From: CAVXFL01 sp963761015
Lineage (GTDB): Bacteria; Pseudomonadota; Alphaproteobacteria; Acetobacterales; Acetobacteraceae
Reading direction: 5' to 3'
Assembly: GCA_963761015.1 (NCBI GenBank)
Contig: CAVXFL010000016.1
Span: 124,001-188,000, forward strand
DNA length: 64,000 nucleotides
This document shows positions 24,544 to 33,184 of the stretch, one piece after another. Each line of letters starts with the position of its first letter. Position 1 is the stretch's first letter. The position numbers and the translations under genes were made by a program. The notes beneath the pieces are model-generated. The model saw nothing but the letters and a program-made list of their open reading frames with translations, had not been told where the DNA came from and did not search any database.

Positions 24544-25542
24544 TCAGCGCCTCCTCCGCAGCGCCATCAGCTCCAGCGCCGCCAGACCTGCGATGCCGAG
24601 GCCGGTGAAACTCGGCGGCGCCGGCAGCGGCGGTCCCGACAGCACGTTTTGCGACCAGTTCTTCCAGCCGCCCATGTTGCGATGCACGCCGAAAATGTGG
24701 AACGCCACGCCGAGCACGCCGAGCGCGGTGGTCAGCCGAAGCCAGAGCCGCGCGATGCGGCGGCGCTTGGGCGAGGGCGCGATGACCGCGTCCGCGATCA
24801 ACGCGGCGGCGATCGGCGGCGCCGATACCGGCAGGTACATCGCCGGATCGTGGAAGGCGCCGCGAAAATGCAGCAGGCTCACTTCGCCGATCGTGCCGAG
24901 CAGCCCGGCCGCCGTCATCGCGCCCACGACCTGCCCGCCCGGCAAGCCGAACAGGATCGGCTCGTGCCCGCGCCCGCGGTCACGCACGCGCTCCGCCGCC
25001 ATGCCGAACACACCCGACAGCAGCAGCGCCATCGGCGCCCCGATGGGCGCGCCGTAAAAGAAATTGCTCCAGGAGAAGCCGCCCTCGCGCTTGCCGATAT
25101 TGTAGAAATGCATGCCGGTGCCGATGAGGCCGGTCAGCGCCCCGAGCGCGTAGATCGCGTCGCGCGAGCGGGTCGGATGCGGCTCGCGGTCGCGCATGCC
25201 GTGGAGGCTGGCCGAAAACGACAGCGTCGAGCTGACGAGCGGTAGATACATCAGGCGATTGATGAAGCTGCCGCGGTAATGCTCGACGCCGCTGTCGCCG
25301 AGCACCGCCAGCGCCAGCACCGCCGCCGCACCGTTCAGCTTGCGCGCCGCGTCGACCTGCGCCTGTTCCGTCGAGCCGGTCAGCAGCGTCCGAGCCGAGC
25401 GCGCCCGTTCGCGCAGGCTACTCGCCGCGGGCCGCATCACCTCCCCGGAGGTTTGTGCCTCCGCCCGCATCCACGGCTGCAGCACATCGCGCGCGCCGCG
25501 GGACAGCAATCTCCTGGCCTTAAATCGCCGGTGTTCAATCAT
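24544..25542 (-). CDS. Eight-TM membrane protein with internal duplication and paired histidines
   Basis: A 332-residue inner-membrane protein of no family that I can name. After about 65 charged residues come some eight hydrophobic segments (roughly residues 70-86, 97-115, 129-148, 160-184, 202-224, 234-255, 266-286, 311-328). The two halves are homologous. H88-x-R-G-x-F...MYLP at 88-101 matches H225-x-R-G-x-F...MYLP at 225-238, and G138, G141, H145 match G275, G278, H282, all at an offset of exactly 137. Four histidines near membrane segments could make two heme b sites, so an electron-transfer anchor for the GMC/subunit 3 dehydrogenase is my inference. No CXXCH is present. The gene sits between the enolase-superfamily gene (11-base gap) and subunit 3 (1-base gap). 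Confidence 0.7.
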   Translation of the reverse strand: MIEHRRFKARRLLSRGARDVLQPWMRAEAQTSGEVMRPAASSLRERARSARTLLTGSTEQAQVDAARKLNGAAAVLALAVLGDSGVEHYRGSFINRLMYLPLVSSTLSFSASLHGMRDREPHPTRSRDAIYALGALTGLIGTGMHFYNIGKREGGFSWSNFFYGAPIGAPMALLLSGVFGMAAERVRDRGRGHEPILFGLPGGQVVGAMTAAGLLGTIGEVSLLHFRGAFHDPAMYLPVSAPPIAAALIADAVIAPSPKRRRIARLWLRLTTALGVLGVAFHIFGVHRNMGGWKNWSQNVLSGPPLPAPPSFTGLGIAGLAALELMALRRRR

Positions 25543-25553
25543 GGCTTGCCTTT

Positions 25554-26655
25554 TCAGTGAACCGCGTAGCGCTCGGCGTCGCGGCGCTTGAACTCCAGCC
25601 CGAGGCCGGGACGCGAAAAATCCGGTTCTATGACGCCGTCATGCGGCGTCGGCGCGCCGTCGAACAGCATGTGCTCGATCCGCACATGGTCGTGGAACCA
25701 TTCGAGGTTGCGGAACCGCAGCGCGGCGCAGGCGGCATGCAGGTGCAGCGACGGCGCGCAATGACCGGAGAGGTCGATATGATGCGCCTGGCACAATCCG
25801 GCGACTTGCAAGAAGCCCGTCAGGCCGGCGCAGCGCGTCGCGTCCGCCTGCTGCACATTGACCGCGTCCGCGTTCAGCATGCGGCGGAAATAATCCAGGT
25901 CGTAGCCGTATTCGCCGGCGGCGATGTCCATGCCCGCCGGCCCCCGCTCGCGCAGCAACCGAAGGCCGGCGAGATCGTCGCTCGATACCGGTTCCTCGAA
26001 CCAGGTGACGCCTTGCTCGGCGAACATCCGCGCGAGCGCGAGCGCCTGCTTTTGGCTGTAGGCGCCGTTGCTGTCCACGAACAAGGCGATCTTTGTCGCC
26101 GATCGCGGCGCGGGCGGCGCGCACGCGTTCGGGATCGCGCTCGGGCTCGCTGCCCACCTTCATCTTCACCGAGCGGCACCCGTCGCGCTGAACCCAGCCG
26201 GACAGTTGCTCTCGCAACTCGTCGTCGGTGTAGCTGGTGAAGCCGCCGCTGCCGTAGATCGGAACCTGCCGCCGCGCCATTCCGAGCAGGCGCGCCAGCG
26301 GAAGGTCGAGCAGCTTCGCCTTGAGATCCCAGAGCGCCGCGTCGACCGCTGACATCGCCGTCGCAACGAGGCCCTGGCGGCCCAGATTGCGCACCGCATG
26401 TTGCATCGACCACCACGCGGCGGGCACGTCGAGCGCGTCGATGCCCTGGATCGCCTGTTTCAGCTTCTTCTCGATCAACGGGACGTTCGACGCGTCGGCG
26501 TAGGTGTAGCCGAGGCCGGTCTTGCCGCCGGCCGTGACCTCGGCGATCACCAGCGTCGTCTTGTCCCACGAAAGCGTGCCGTCCGCCTCCGGCTTGTCGG
26601 TGGGAATCGTGTAGGCGGCGGCACGCACCTGCTCGATCGCTGCTTCCGGTCGCAT
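25554..26655 (-). CDS. Enolase-superfamily (mandelate racemase/muconate lactonizing-type) enzyme, one +1 frameshift
   Basis: Acid-sugar dehydratase or racemase-like enzyme of about 366 residues once one extra base near 26092 is removed. The N-terminal capping domain runs to about residue 130. The barrel has the KxK motif (CRSVKMKVG), then metal ligands D in FVDSNGAY, E in WFEEPVSSDDL and E in DIAAGEYGYD, and a histidine in LSGHCAPSLHLHAA. The frame breaks just before the first metal ligand (AAIGDK|IALFVDSNG), and each half is perfect. Operon neighbours on both sides (TPP enzyme, membrane protein, GMC pair) suggest dehydration of an aldonate or similar acid to a 2-keto-3-deoxy acid. Exact substrate unknown. 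Confidence 0.85.
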
Positions 26656-26664
26656 CGGCCGGAC

Positions 26665-28458
26665 CTAGGCGTGCACGGACGGCAGAACGGTCCCCAGGAT
26701 CTCCTTCGCGGTATTCTTGATGATGCTGTATTCTTCCGGATCGCCCGTGACCAGCGTGGTGCTGAACGCCTTCGCCTGCTTCAACGTGATATGCGGCGGC
26801 AGGGGCGGGACGTTCGGATCGACGTAGGCTTCCAGCACCACCGGCCGGTCGGCGGCGAGCGCGTCGTCCCAGGCCGCGCCCACCCGGTCGGGATCGTCCA
26901 CATAAACGCCCTTCAGCCCGAGCAGCTCGGCGTAGCGCGAATACGACACGTCCGGAATGCTTTGCGAGGCCTCGAACTTCGGGTCGCCCGCCTGCGCCCG
27001 CATCTCCCACGTCACCTGATTGAGGTCGCGGTTGTTGAGCACCAGCACGATGAAGCGGTGATCCGCCCATTTCTTCCAATATTTCGCGACGGTGATCAGC
27101 TCGTTCATGCCGTTCATCTGGAACGCGCCGTCGCCGACCAGCGCGAACACCGGGCGGTCGGGATAGGCGAATTTCGCGGATACCGCGTAGGGCATCCCGG
27201 CGCCCATCGTCGCGAGCCCGCCGGAGAGCGAGGCCATCATGCCGCGACGGAGCTTCACGTCGCGCGCGTACCAGTTGGTGCCCGATCCGGAATCGCCGCA
27301 GATGATGCAGCGCTCCGGCAATCGCGGCGACAGCTCCCAGAACACGCGCTGCGGGTTGAGCGGGTCCGCCGACTGCATGGCGCGGCCCTCCATGACCTTC
27401 CACCAATCCGCGACGCTCTTCTCGATTTGCTGGCGCCACGACCGGTCGGACTTGGCCTGGAGCATGGGCAACAGCGCCCGCAAGGTCGCCGTGCTGTCGC
27501 CGACGAGGTTCACCTCCATCGGGTAGCGGATGCTCAGCATCCCCGGCTCGATGTCGATCTGCACGCCGCGCGCCTGGCCGACATTCGGCAGGAACTCGGA
27601 GTAGGGAAAGCCGGACCCGACCATCAGCAGCGTGTCGCAGCCCATCATCAACTCGTAGCTGGGCTTGGTGCCGAGCAGGCCGATGGAGCCGGTCACGAAC
27701 GGCAGGTCGTCGGGCACCGCCGCCTTGCCCAGCAGCGCCTTGGCGATGCCGGCGCCGAGCCGGTCGGCGGTTTCGATGACCTCGTCCGTGGCGTGCATCG
27801 CGCCGGCGCCGATCAGCATGGCCACCTTCTTGCCGGCGTTCAGCACCTCGGCCGCGCGCCGCAGCGTCTTCTCTTGGGGAAGCACGATCGGGCGCTCGTA
27901 GCCGGTCCCCAACTCCACGACGCCATGCTGCTGCGGCGGCTCCTCGACCGCCTTCATCTCCTGCAGGTCGTTGGGGACGATGATGCAAGTGACCCGGCGG
28001 TCGGCCTTGGCGATCCGCATGGCCCGGTCGATCAGGTGCCGCACCTGGCCCGGCGCGATCGCCGTCTGCACGAATGCGCCGGCGACGTCCTTGAACAGGT
28101 TCTGCAGGTCGACTTCCTGCTGGTAGTGGCTGCCGAGGGCGGTGCGCGCCTGCTGGCCGACGATCGCGAGCACCGGCATGTGGTCGAGCCGCGCGTCGTA
28201 GAGGCCGTTCAGCAGATGGATGGCGCCGGGGCCGGACGTCGCCAAGCAGACGCCGACTTCGCCCGTGAACTTGGCGTGCGCGCAGGCCATGAACGCGGCC
28301 ATTTCCTCGTGCCGCACCTGCACGAGTTCGATGGCGCCCTTGGTGCGGGCGAGCGCGCCCATCAGCCCGTTGATGCCGTCGCCGGGGAAGCCGAATACCC
28401 GGCGCACGCCCCAATCGTGCAGCCGCTGCCACATGAAGTCGCCGACGAGCTTGGCCAT
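26665..28458 (-). CDS. TPP-requiring enzyme of the pyruvate oxidase/acetolactate synthase family
   Basis: A 597-residue three-domain thiamine-diphosphate enzyme. The PYR domain has FGFPGDGINGLMGALAR and the catalytic Glu in QVRHEEMAAFMACAHAKFTG. The PP domain has ALVGDGAFQMNGMNELI followed about 25 residues later by VLNNRDLNQVTWEMR. The overall type is the PoxB-like group usually annotated thiamine-pyrophosphate-requiring protein. As first gene of a five-gene operon with an enolase-superfamily protein and a GMC dehydrogenase, it could decarboxylate a 2-oxo acid made by the dehydratase. That is inference. GGAAAGGAACG precedes the ATG. Confidence 0.83.
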   Translation of the reverse strand: MAKLVGDFMWQRLHDWGVRRVFGFPGDGINGLMGALARTKGAIELVQVRHEEMAAFMACAHAKFTGEVGVCLATSGPGAIHLLNGLYDARLDHMPVLAIVGQQARTALGSHYQQEVDLQNLFKDVAGAFVQTAIAPGQVRHLIDRAMRIAKADRRVTCIIVPNDLQEMKAVEEPPQQHGVVELGTGYERPIVLPQEKTLRRAAEVLNAGKKVAMLIGAGAMHATDEVIETADRLGAGIAKALLGKAAVPDDLPFVTGSIGLLGTKPSYELMMGCDTLLMVGSGFPYSEFLPNVGQARGVQIDIEPGMLSIRYPMEVNLVGDSTATLRALLPMLQAKSDRSWRQQIEKSVADWWKVMEGRAMQSADPLNPQRVFWELSPRLPERCIICGDSGSGTNWYARDVKLRRGMMASLSGGLATMGAGMPYAVSAKFAYPDRPVFALVGDGAFQMNGMNELITVAKYWKKWADHRFIVLVLNNRDLNQVTWEMRAQAGDPKFEASQSIPDVSYSRYAELLGLKGVYVDDPDRVGAAWDDALAADRPVVLEAYVDPNVPPLPPHITLKQAKAFSTTLVTGDPEEYSIIKNTAKEILGTVLPSVHA

Positions 28459-28568
28459 GTCGCGTTCCTTTCCACCGCCGCGCGCGGCACGGCGCGCGCA
28501 CCGCCTTGCCCCGCGAGACCCGAGTTGTCTGGACCTGTCGGCCGAACGTGTCGCGCCCAGCCGATGTT

Positions 28569-28611
28569 GCCCTCACAATCAGGTCATTGCCCGTGAGGGC
28601 AGGTCATTGCC
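28569..28611. promoter_or_regulatory. Inverted and direct repeat cluster between divergent operons (operator candidate)
   Basis: In the 279-base gap between the TPP-enzyme operon and the CoA-transferase gene lie an inverted repeat, GCCCTCAC (28569-28576) and GTGAGGGC (28593-28600), and an overlapping direct repeat CAGGTCATTGCC (28580-28591 and 28600-28611). Such combined symmetry in a divergent promoter region is typical of transcription-factor sites. No regulator gene is adjacent. Confidence 0.45.
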
Positions 28612-28737
28612 GGCGAGGGATTTCTGGAACGCGATCGACGAATGGGGGCGGCGAACTGCCGAGGGCCACGACCGGAACCGGCCCAATCGCTATTCGGGAG
28701 CTTGCGCGCCGCGCGAACCGCGATGTGAAATCGGTCC

Positions 28738-29988
28738 ATGAACCAGCGCCAGGACCCGGATGGCGGCTTGGCCGCGCGGGCGGCCTACGAGCCCGACGCC
28801 AAGCCCCCGCTGGCCGGCTTGCGCGTGCTCGACCTCAGCCGGCTGGTCGCCGGCAACATGCTGACCCTCCAACTGGCTGATTTCGGCGCCGAGGTCGTCA
28901 AGGTGGAGGACCCCGCGCGCGGCGATCCGCTGCGGCACTGGCGGATCGAGGGCGCCAGCCTCTACTGGAAGGTCTACGCCAGGAACAAGAAGAGCCTCGC
29001 CCTCGATCTGCGGCAATCGCGCGGCCGGGATCTGCTGCTCGCGCTGGCCGAAAGCAGCCACGTGCTGGTGGAGAATTTCCGCCCCGGCACCTTGGAGGCG
29101 ATGGGGCTCGCGCCGGAAGTGCTGCTCGCGCGCAATCCGCGGCTGATCGTCGTGCGCATTTCCGGCTTCGGGCAGGACGGGCCGTATCGCGACCGGCCCG
29201 GCTTCGGCACCTTGGTCGAGGCGATGTCCGGGTTCGCGGACCGCAACGGCTATCCCGACCGCCCGCCGGTGCTGCCGCCGCTCGCGCTGGCCGACATGGT
29301 GGCGGGGCTGTACGGGGCCTACGCCGTCATGGTGGCGCTGCGCGAGGCGGAACGCGGCGGCCGGGGGCAGGTGATCGACCTGCCGCTGCTCGATCCGCTG
29401 GTTTCCATCCTCGGCCCGGAAGCGGCGATCCACCAGCGCACCGGCGAGGTGCCGGGCCGCACCGGCAGCCGCTCGTCCACCACCACGCCGCGCAACGTCT
29501 TCGCCACCTCCGACGGGCGCTGGATCGCCATCTCCGCCTCCATCCAGGCGATGACCGAGCGGCTGTTCCGCGCCGTCGGGCGCGCGGACATGATCGACGA
29601 TCCGCGCTTCCGCACCAATGCCGAGCGGGTGCGCAACGCCGATGCCTGCGAGGCGCCGATCGCCGCGTTCATCGCCGAACGCACGCTGGCGCAGAACATG
29701 GCCGTGTTCGAGGCCGCCGAGGTCACGGCGGCCCCGGTCTACGACATCGCGCAATTCCTGGCCGATCCGCACGTGCGGGCGCGGCGGATCATCGCCGAGT
29801 TGCCGGATGCCGAACTGGGCACGGTGCTCATGCACGCGGTCGTCCCGCGCCTCTCGGCGACCCCGGGCCAGCTTCGCCACGCGGCGCCGAGGCTCGGGGA
29901 ACATACGCGCGCGGTGCTGGACTCGATCGGTTGCGACGCCGATAATCTCGCCGCGCTGCTGGTCGACGGCGTCATCGCGGAGGCTTGA
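28738..29988 (+). CDS. Family III CoA transferase (CaiB/BaiF type)
   Basis: A 416-residue enzyme moving CoA between carboxylic acids. Landmarks are LAGLRVLDLSRLVAGNMLTLQLADFGAEVVKVEDPARGDPLR, LDLRQSRGRDLLLALAESSHVLVENFRPGTLEAMGL, and RISGFGQDGPYRDRPGFGTLVEAMSG. The catalytic aspartate is expected in PLALADMVAGLYGA. The C-terminal domain contains TPRNVFATSDGRWIAIS. Donor and acceptor cannot be told from sequence. It is divergent from the five-gene GMC operon and shares its promoter region. No clear ribosome site is seen before the ATG, so a slightly later start is possible. Confidence 0.9.
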   Translation: MNQRQDPDGGLAARAAYEPDAKPPLAGLRVLDLSRLVAGNMLTLQLADFGAEVVKVEDPARGDPLRHWRIEGASLYWKVYARNKKSLALDLRQSRGRDLLLALAESSHVLVENFRPGTLEAMGLAPEVLLARNPRLIVVRISGFGQDGPYRDRPGFGTLVEAMSGFADRNGYPDRPPVLPPLALADMVAGLYGAYAVMVALREAERGGRGQVIDLPLLDPLVSILGPEAAIHQRTGEVPGRTGSRSSTTTPRNVFATSDGRWIAISASIQAMTERLFRAVGRADMIDDPRFRTNAERVRNADACEAPIAAFIAERTLAQNMAVFEAAEVTAAPVYDIAQFLADPHVRARRIIAELPDAELGTVLMHAVVPRLSATPGQLRHAAPRLGEHTRAVLDSIGCDADNLAALLVDGVIAEA

Positions 29989-30191
29989 GCCGCGCCCAAC
30001 CAAAACCGCACGTCACCAAAAAATCGCACGTCACCAAGGGCAGGCGTTCCCGCAACGGATTCGACACCAATTGGGCGCAGGATGCGGGCTGGACCGGTTG
30101 CCCGGCGACTTGCGGCAACTCCGGGGTTCACCAAATCTTACGCAGCCGAGCACGAAGGCCACCGAGCACGAACGGCCACACAGGGGCGGGT

Positions 30192-32369
30192 ATGAACAAG
30201 GTGGAATCCTGGCCGGTGGCATCGCCGACCCAACTGGAATCCGAAGCGTCCGAGGAGCCGGCGGGGCGCGAACTGCTGCGGCTGATCGCGCTGAAGCACG
30301 CCGACACCTTCCTGGTCGCCGATCCGAGCGGGGACGTGCTCGGCGACTCCGACGGGCTGTTCGACAACGATACCCGCGTCCTGTCCTATTTCCGGCTGAG
30401 CCTCGCCGGCCGGCCGGCGACCCTGCTCGGCAGCGCGGTCAGCCAGGACAACGTGCTGTTCACCGCGCACCTGACCAACCATCCGCTGCCGCCGACCGGC
30501 GGACCGCCGACCCCGAAGGGTGTTATCCACATCGCGCGCGAGCGGGTGGTGTGGCGGCGGCGCCTCTATGAGCGGATCGTGGTCACGAACTACGACGACA
30601 GCCCACGGACCTTGCCGCTGACGATCGGCTTCGCCGCCGATTTTCGCGACATGTTCGAGGTGCGGGGCCGCGAGCGGCCGGCCCGTGGCAGCACCCTGCC
30701 GGACGAGGTCGGCGAGGACCGGGTTCTGTTGCGCTATCAGGGGCTGGACGGCGTGATTCGGGCCTGCGCCATCGCCTTCTCAGCCGTTCCGGCCGAACTG
30801 TCAGCCGGCCGCGCCGAGTTCCCGATCGCGTTGGCCTCGAACGCGGCGATGGAGTTGTACCTGGAGGTCGGCCCGGAGCCGGCACAGGACCGGCCGAGCA
30901 GAAGCCGGTTCCGTCGCGCCGTCGCGCGCGCGCGCTGGGGTATGCGGGTCGCCAGGCGGCGCAGCGCGCGCCTGCTCACGCCCTCGCGACTGTTCGGCGA
31001 GTGGATCGAAAAATCCGCCGCCGATCTCGCCCTGCTCACCACCGAGTTGCCGACCGGCCCGTATCCGTACGCCGGCATTCCCTGGTTCTCGACCCAGTTC
31101 GGGCGCGACGCGATCGTCACCGCGCTGCAAACGCTTTGGCTCGACCCGGCGCTGACGCGCGGGGTGCTGAGTTTCCTGGCCGAGAACCAGGCGCGTGAAC
31201 GCTCGCAATTCCGCGATTCGGCCCCAGGCAAAATCCTGCACGAAATGCGCCGCGGCGAGATGACCGCGCTGCGCGAATTGCCGTTCGGGCGGTACTACGG
31301 GGGCGTCGACACCACGCCGCTGTTCGTCGTCCTGGCCGGCGCGTACGCGGATCGCACCGGCGATCTGGCGTTCATCAACCGGCTCTGGCCGGCGCTGAGC
31401 GCGGCGATGGCCTGGATCGAGGGCGAGGGCGATTCCAACGGCGACGGCCTGCTGGACTATGCCCGCGGCCAGTCGAGCGGGCTGCTCAACCAGGGCTGGA
31501 AGGACAGCATGGACTCGGTCTTCCACGCCGACGGGCGCTTCCCCGAGGGGCCCATCGCGCTGGTGGAAGTGCAGGGCTACGTCTACGCCGCCTGCCGGGC
31601 CATGGCCGATCTGGCCGGGCGGCGCGGCGAGTCCAATTCCGCCGAACACTGGCAGGGGCGCGCGGAATCGCTGAAGGAAACCGTCGAGCGCCGCTACTGG
31701 ATGAGCGACGCGGGCTTCTACGGCATCGCGATCGACGGCAAGGGCGAGCTTTGCCGCGTGCGCGCGTCCAATGCCGGCCACCTGCTGTTCGCCGGCCTCG
31801 CCGCCCCGGAGCGGGCGGCGCGGGTCGCCGACCAACTCAGCTCGGCGGGATTCAATTCCGGCTGCGGCATCCGCACCCTCGCCACCGGTCAGGCGCGGTA
31901 CAATCCGATTTCCTATCACGACGGCTCGGTCTGGCCGCACGATACCGCGCTCTGCGTCGCCGGCATGGCGCGCTATGGCGAGCGCAAGGCGGTCGTCGCG
32001 GTACTGAACCAGCTGTTCGAGGCGGCGGTGCATTTCAATCTGCGGCTGCCGGAGCTGTTCTGCGGCTTCGCGATCGCGCCCGGCGAGGCGCCGATTCCGT
32101 ATCCGGTGGCCTGTGTGCCGCAGGCCTGGGCGGCCGGCTCGGTGTTCATGCTGCTGCAAGCGTCGCTGGGCATCGCCATCGACGGTTGGCAGGGCGAGGT
32201 CCACGTCGATAGCCCGACGCTGCCCATCGGGGTGGACCGGCTCTGTGTGCGCGCACTCCCGGTCGGCCCCGACCGCATCGATCTGGTGTTTCAGCGCGTC
32301 GGCGATCAGGTGGTCTGCTTCGCCGACGGCAAGGGCCGCAGCGCGGTGAAGATCGTCGCCGAGGATTGA
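30192..32369 (+). CDS. Amylo-alpha-1,6-glucosidase/glycogen-debranching-like protein
   Basis: A 725-residue probable cytoplasmic glycoside hydrolase. The N-terminal glycogen-debranching-associated domain begins about residue 30 (HADTFLVADPSGDVLGDSDGLFDNDTRVLSYFRLSL). The C-terminal (alpha/alpha)6 catalytic domain starts near residue 290 (PYAGIPWFSTQFGRDAIVTALQTLWLDP). Likely acidic catalytic positions are in QGWKDSMDSVFHADG and the ISYHDGSVWPHDTAL stretch. Related proteins lie near trehalose/glycogen genes or act on sucrose-like or amylo substrates; none of those genes is nearby, so the substrate is uncertain. Two small direct repeats (CGCACGTCACCA, about 30007-30037) lie upstream. The start at 30192 is preceded by GGGGCGGG. 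Confidence 0.85.
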   Translation: MNKVESWPVASPTQLESEASEEPAGRELLRLIALKHADTFLVADPSGDVLGDSDGLFDNDTRVLSYFRLSLAGRPATLLGSAVSQDNVLFTAHLTNHPLPPTGGPPTPKGVIHIARERVVWRRRLYERIVVTNYDDSPRTLPLTIGFAADFRDMFEVRGRERPARGSTLPDEVGEDRVLLRYQGLDGVIRACAIAFSAVPAELSAGRAEFPIALASNAAMELYLEVGPEPAQDRPSRSRFRRAVARARWGMRVARRRSARLLTPSRLFGEWIEKSAADLALLTTELPTGPYPYAGIPWFSTQFGRDAIVTALQTLWLDPALTRGVLSFLAENQARERSQFRDSAPGKILHEMRRGEMTALRELPFGRYYGGVDTTPLFVVLAGAYADRTGDLAFINRLWPALSAAMAWIEGEGDSNGDGLLDYARGQSSGLLNQGWKDSMDSVFHADGRFPEGPIALVEVQGYVYAACRAMADLAGRRGESNSAEHWQGRAESLKETVERRYWMSDAGFYGIAIDGKGELCRVRASNAGHLLFAGLAAPERAARVADQLSSAGFNSGCGIRTLATGQARYNPISYHDGSVWPHDTALCVAGMARYGERKAVVAVLNQLFEAAVHFNLRLPELFCGFAIAPGEAPIPYPVACVPQAWAAGSVFMLLQASLGIAIDGWQGEVHVDSPTLPIGVDRLCVRALPVGPDRIDLVFQRVGDQVVCFADGKGRSAVKIVAED

Positions 32370-32401
32370 GCCGGCTCGGAGGGTTTCGCTAGAAACGCGC
32401 T

Positions 32402-33184
32402 CTAAATTCCCGCGTACCAGGCGTAGCCCTGATCTTCCCAATAGCCGCCCTTGCCGCCGCGTAGGTTCGTGAAGCTGTCGACCAGCTCGATGCGCATCAC
32501 GTATTTCGCCATCTTGTAGCCGAGCTGGCGTTCCACGCGCAGACGAAGCGGCGCGCCGTGGGCGACGGGCAAAACCTGGTCGTTCATGTCGTAGGCCAGG
32601 ATGGTCTGCGGATGGACCGCCTCGCGCAGATCCAGGCTCTCGTAATACGTTGTCTCCGCGTTGCCGTTCTCCATCGGATCGGCGCAGCGGAACACCGCGT
32701 AGCGCGCGCTCGGCTGCAACCCGACCTGTCGCAGCACATGCGCCAGCGGCACGCCCTTCCACTTGCCGATGCAACTCCAGCCCTCGACGCAGTCGTGGCG
32801 GGTGATCTGCGTGCGCGAGGGCATGGCGCGCAGATCGGCGAGCGAGAACTGCATCGGGCGTTGCACCAGGCCGTTCACCTGCAAACGCCAACCGACGAAC
32901 TGCTTGTCGGCCAGGTCCTGATAGTCGTCGTCGTCCGGATCGAGCGTGCCGTTAGCCTTGAACCGCGGCGAGAGATCGGCCTCGGTGTATTCCCGGGCGA
33001 GCACCTGCTTCGGCGCCAGCAGGCCTTGCGCCCATTTGCTGAGCCATTCGGCGCTGCCGAGAACATTCTGCGCCCGCGCGTCGTTGGACAGCCGATCGCA
33101 GCCGCCGAGCAACGCCGCGCCCATCGCGCCCGCCGCCCCGGCCACGAACCGGCGGCGCCGGATGCGCTGTCTACTCCTCGGCAT
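32402..33184 (-). CDS. Molybdopterin-dependent oxidoreductase, sulfite oxidase/MsrP-like, with Tat/lipoprotein signal
   Basis: A 260-residue periplasmic enzyme with the oxidoreductase molybdopterin-binding fold. The N-terminus RRRRFVAGAAGAMGAALLGGC reads as a twin-arginine signal ending in a possible lipobox cysteine. The molybdenum-ligand cysteine is expected in TRHDCVEGWSCIGKWKGVPL, followed by YYESLDLREAV, VAHGAPLRLRVERQLGYKMAKYVMRIEL. The enzyme is related to MsrP/YedY, but the partner here is a cytochrome b561-like protein encoded just upstream (14-base overlap). The substrate is unknown. The start at 33184 has GAGGA at good spacing. Confidence 0.87.
   Translation of the reverse strand: MPRSRQRIRRRRFVAGAAGAMGAALLGGCDRLSNDARAQNVLGSAEWLSKWAQGLLAPKQVLAREYTEADLSPRFKANGTLDPDDDDYQDLADKQFVGWRLQVNGLVQRPMQFSLADLRAMPSRTQITRHDCVEGWSCIGKWKGVPLAHVLRQVGLQPSARYAVFRCADPMENGNAETTYYESLDLREAVHPQTILAYDMNDQVLPVAHGAPLRLRVERQLGYKMAKYVMRIELVDSFTNLRGGKGGYWEDQGYAWYAGI

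Noticed and set aside
29989..30191. Short direct repeats (CGCACGTCACCA; CCGAGCACGAA) before the debranching-enzyme gene as an attachment site or operator
   Set aside because: The copies are short, imperfectly placed and have no associated integrase or regulator; too weak to call.
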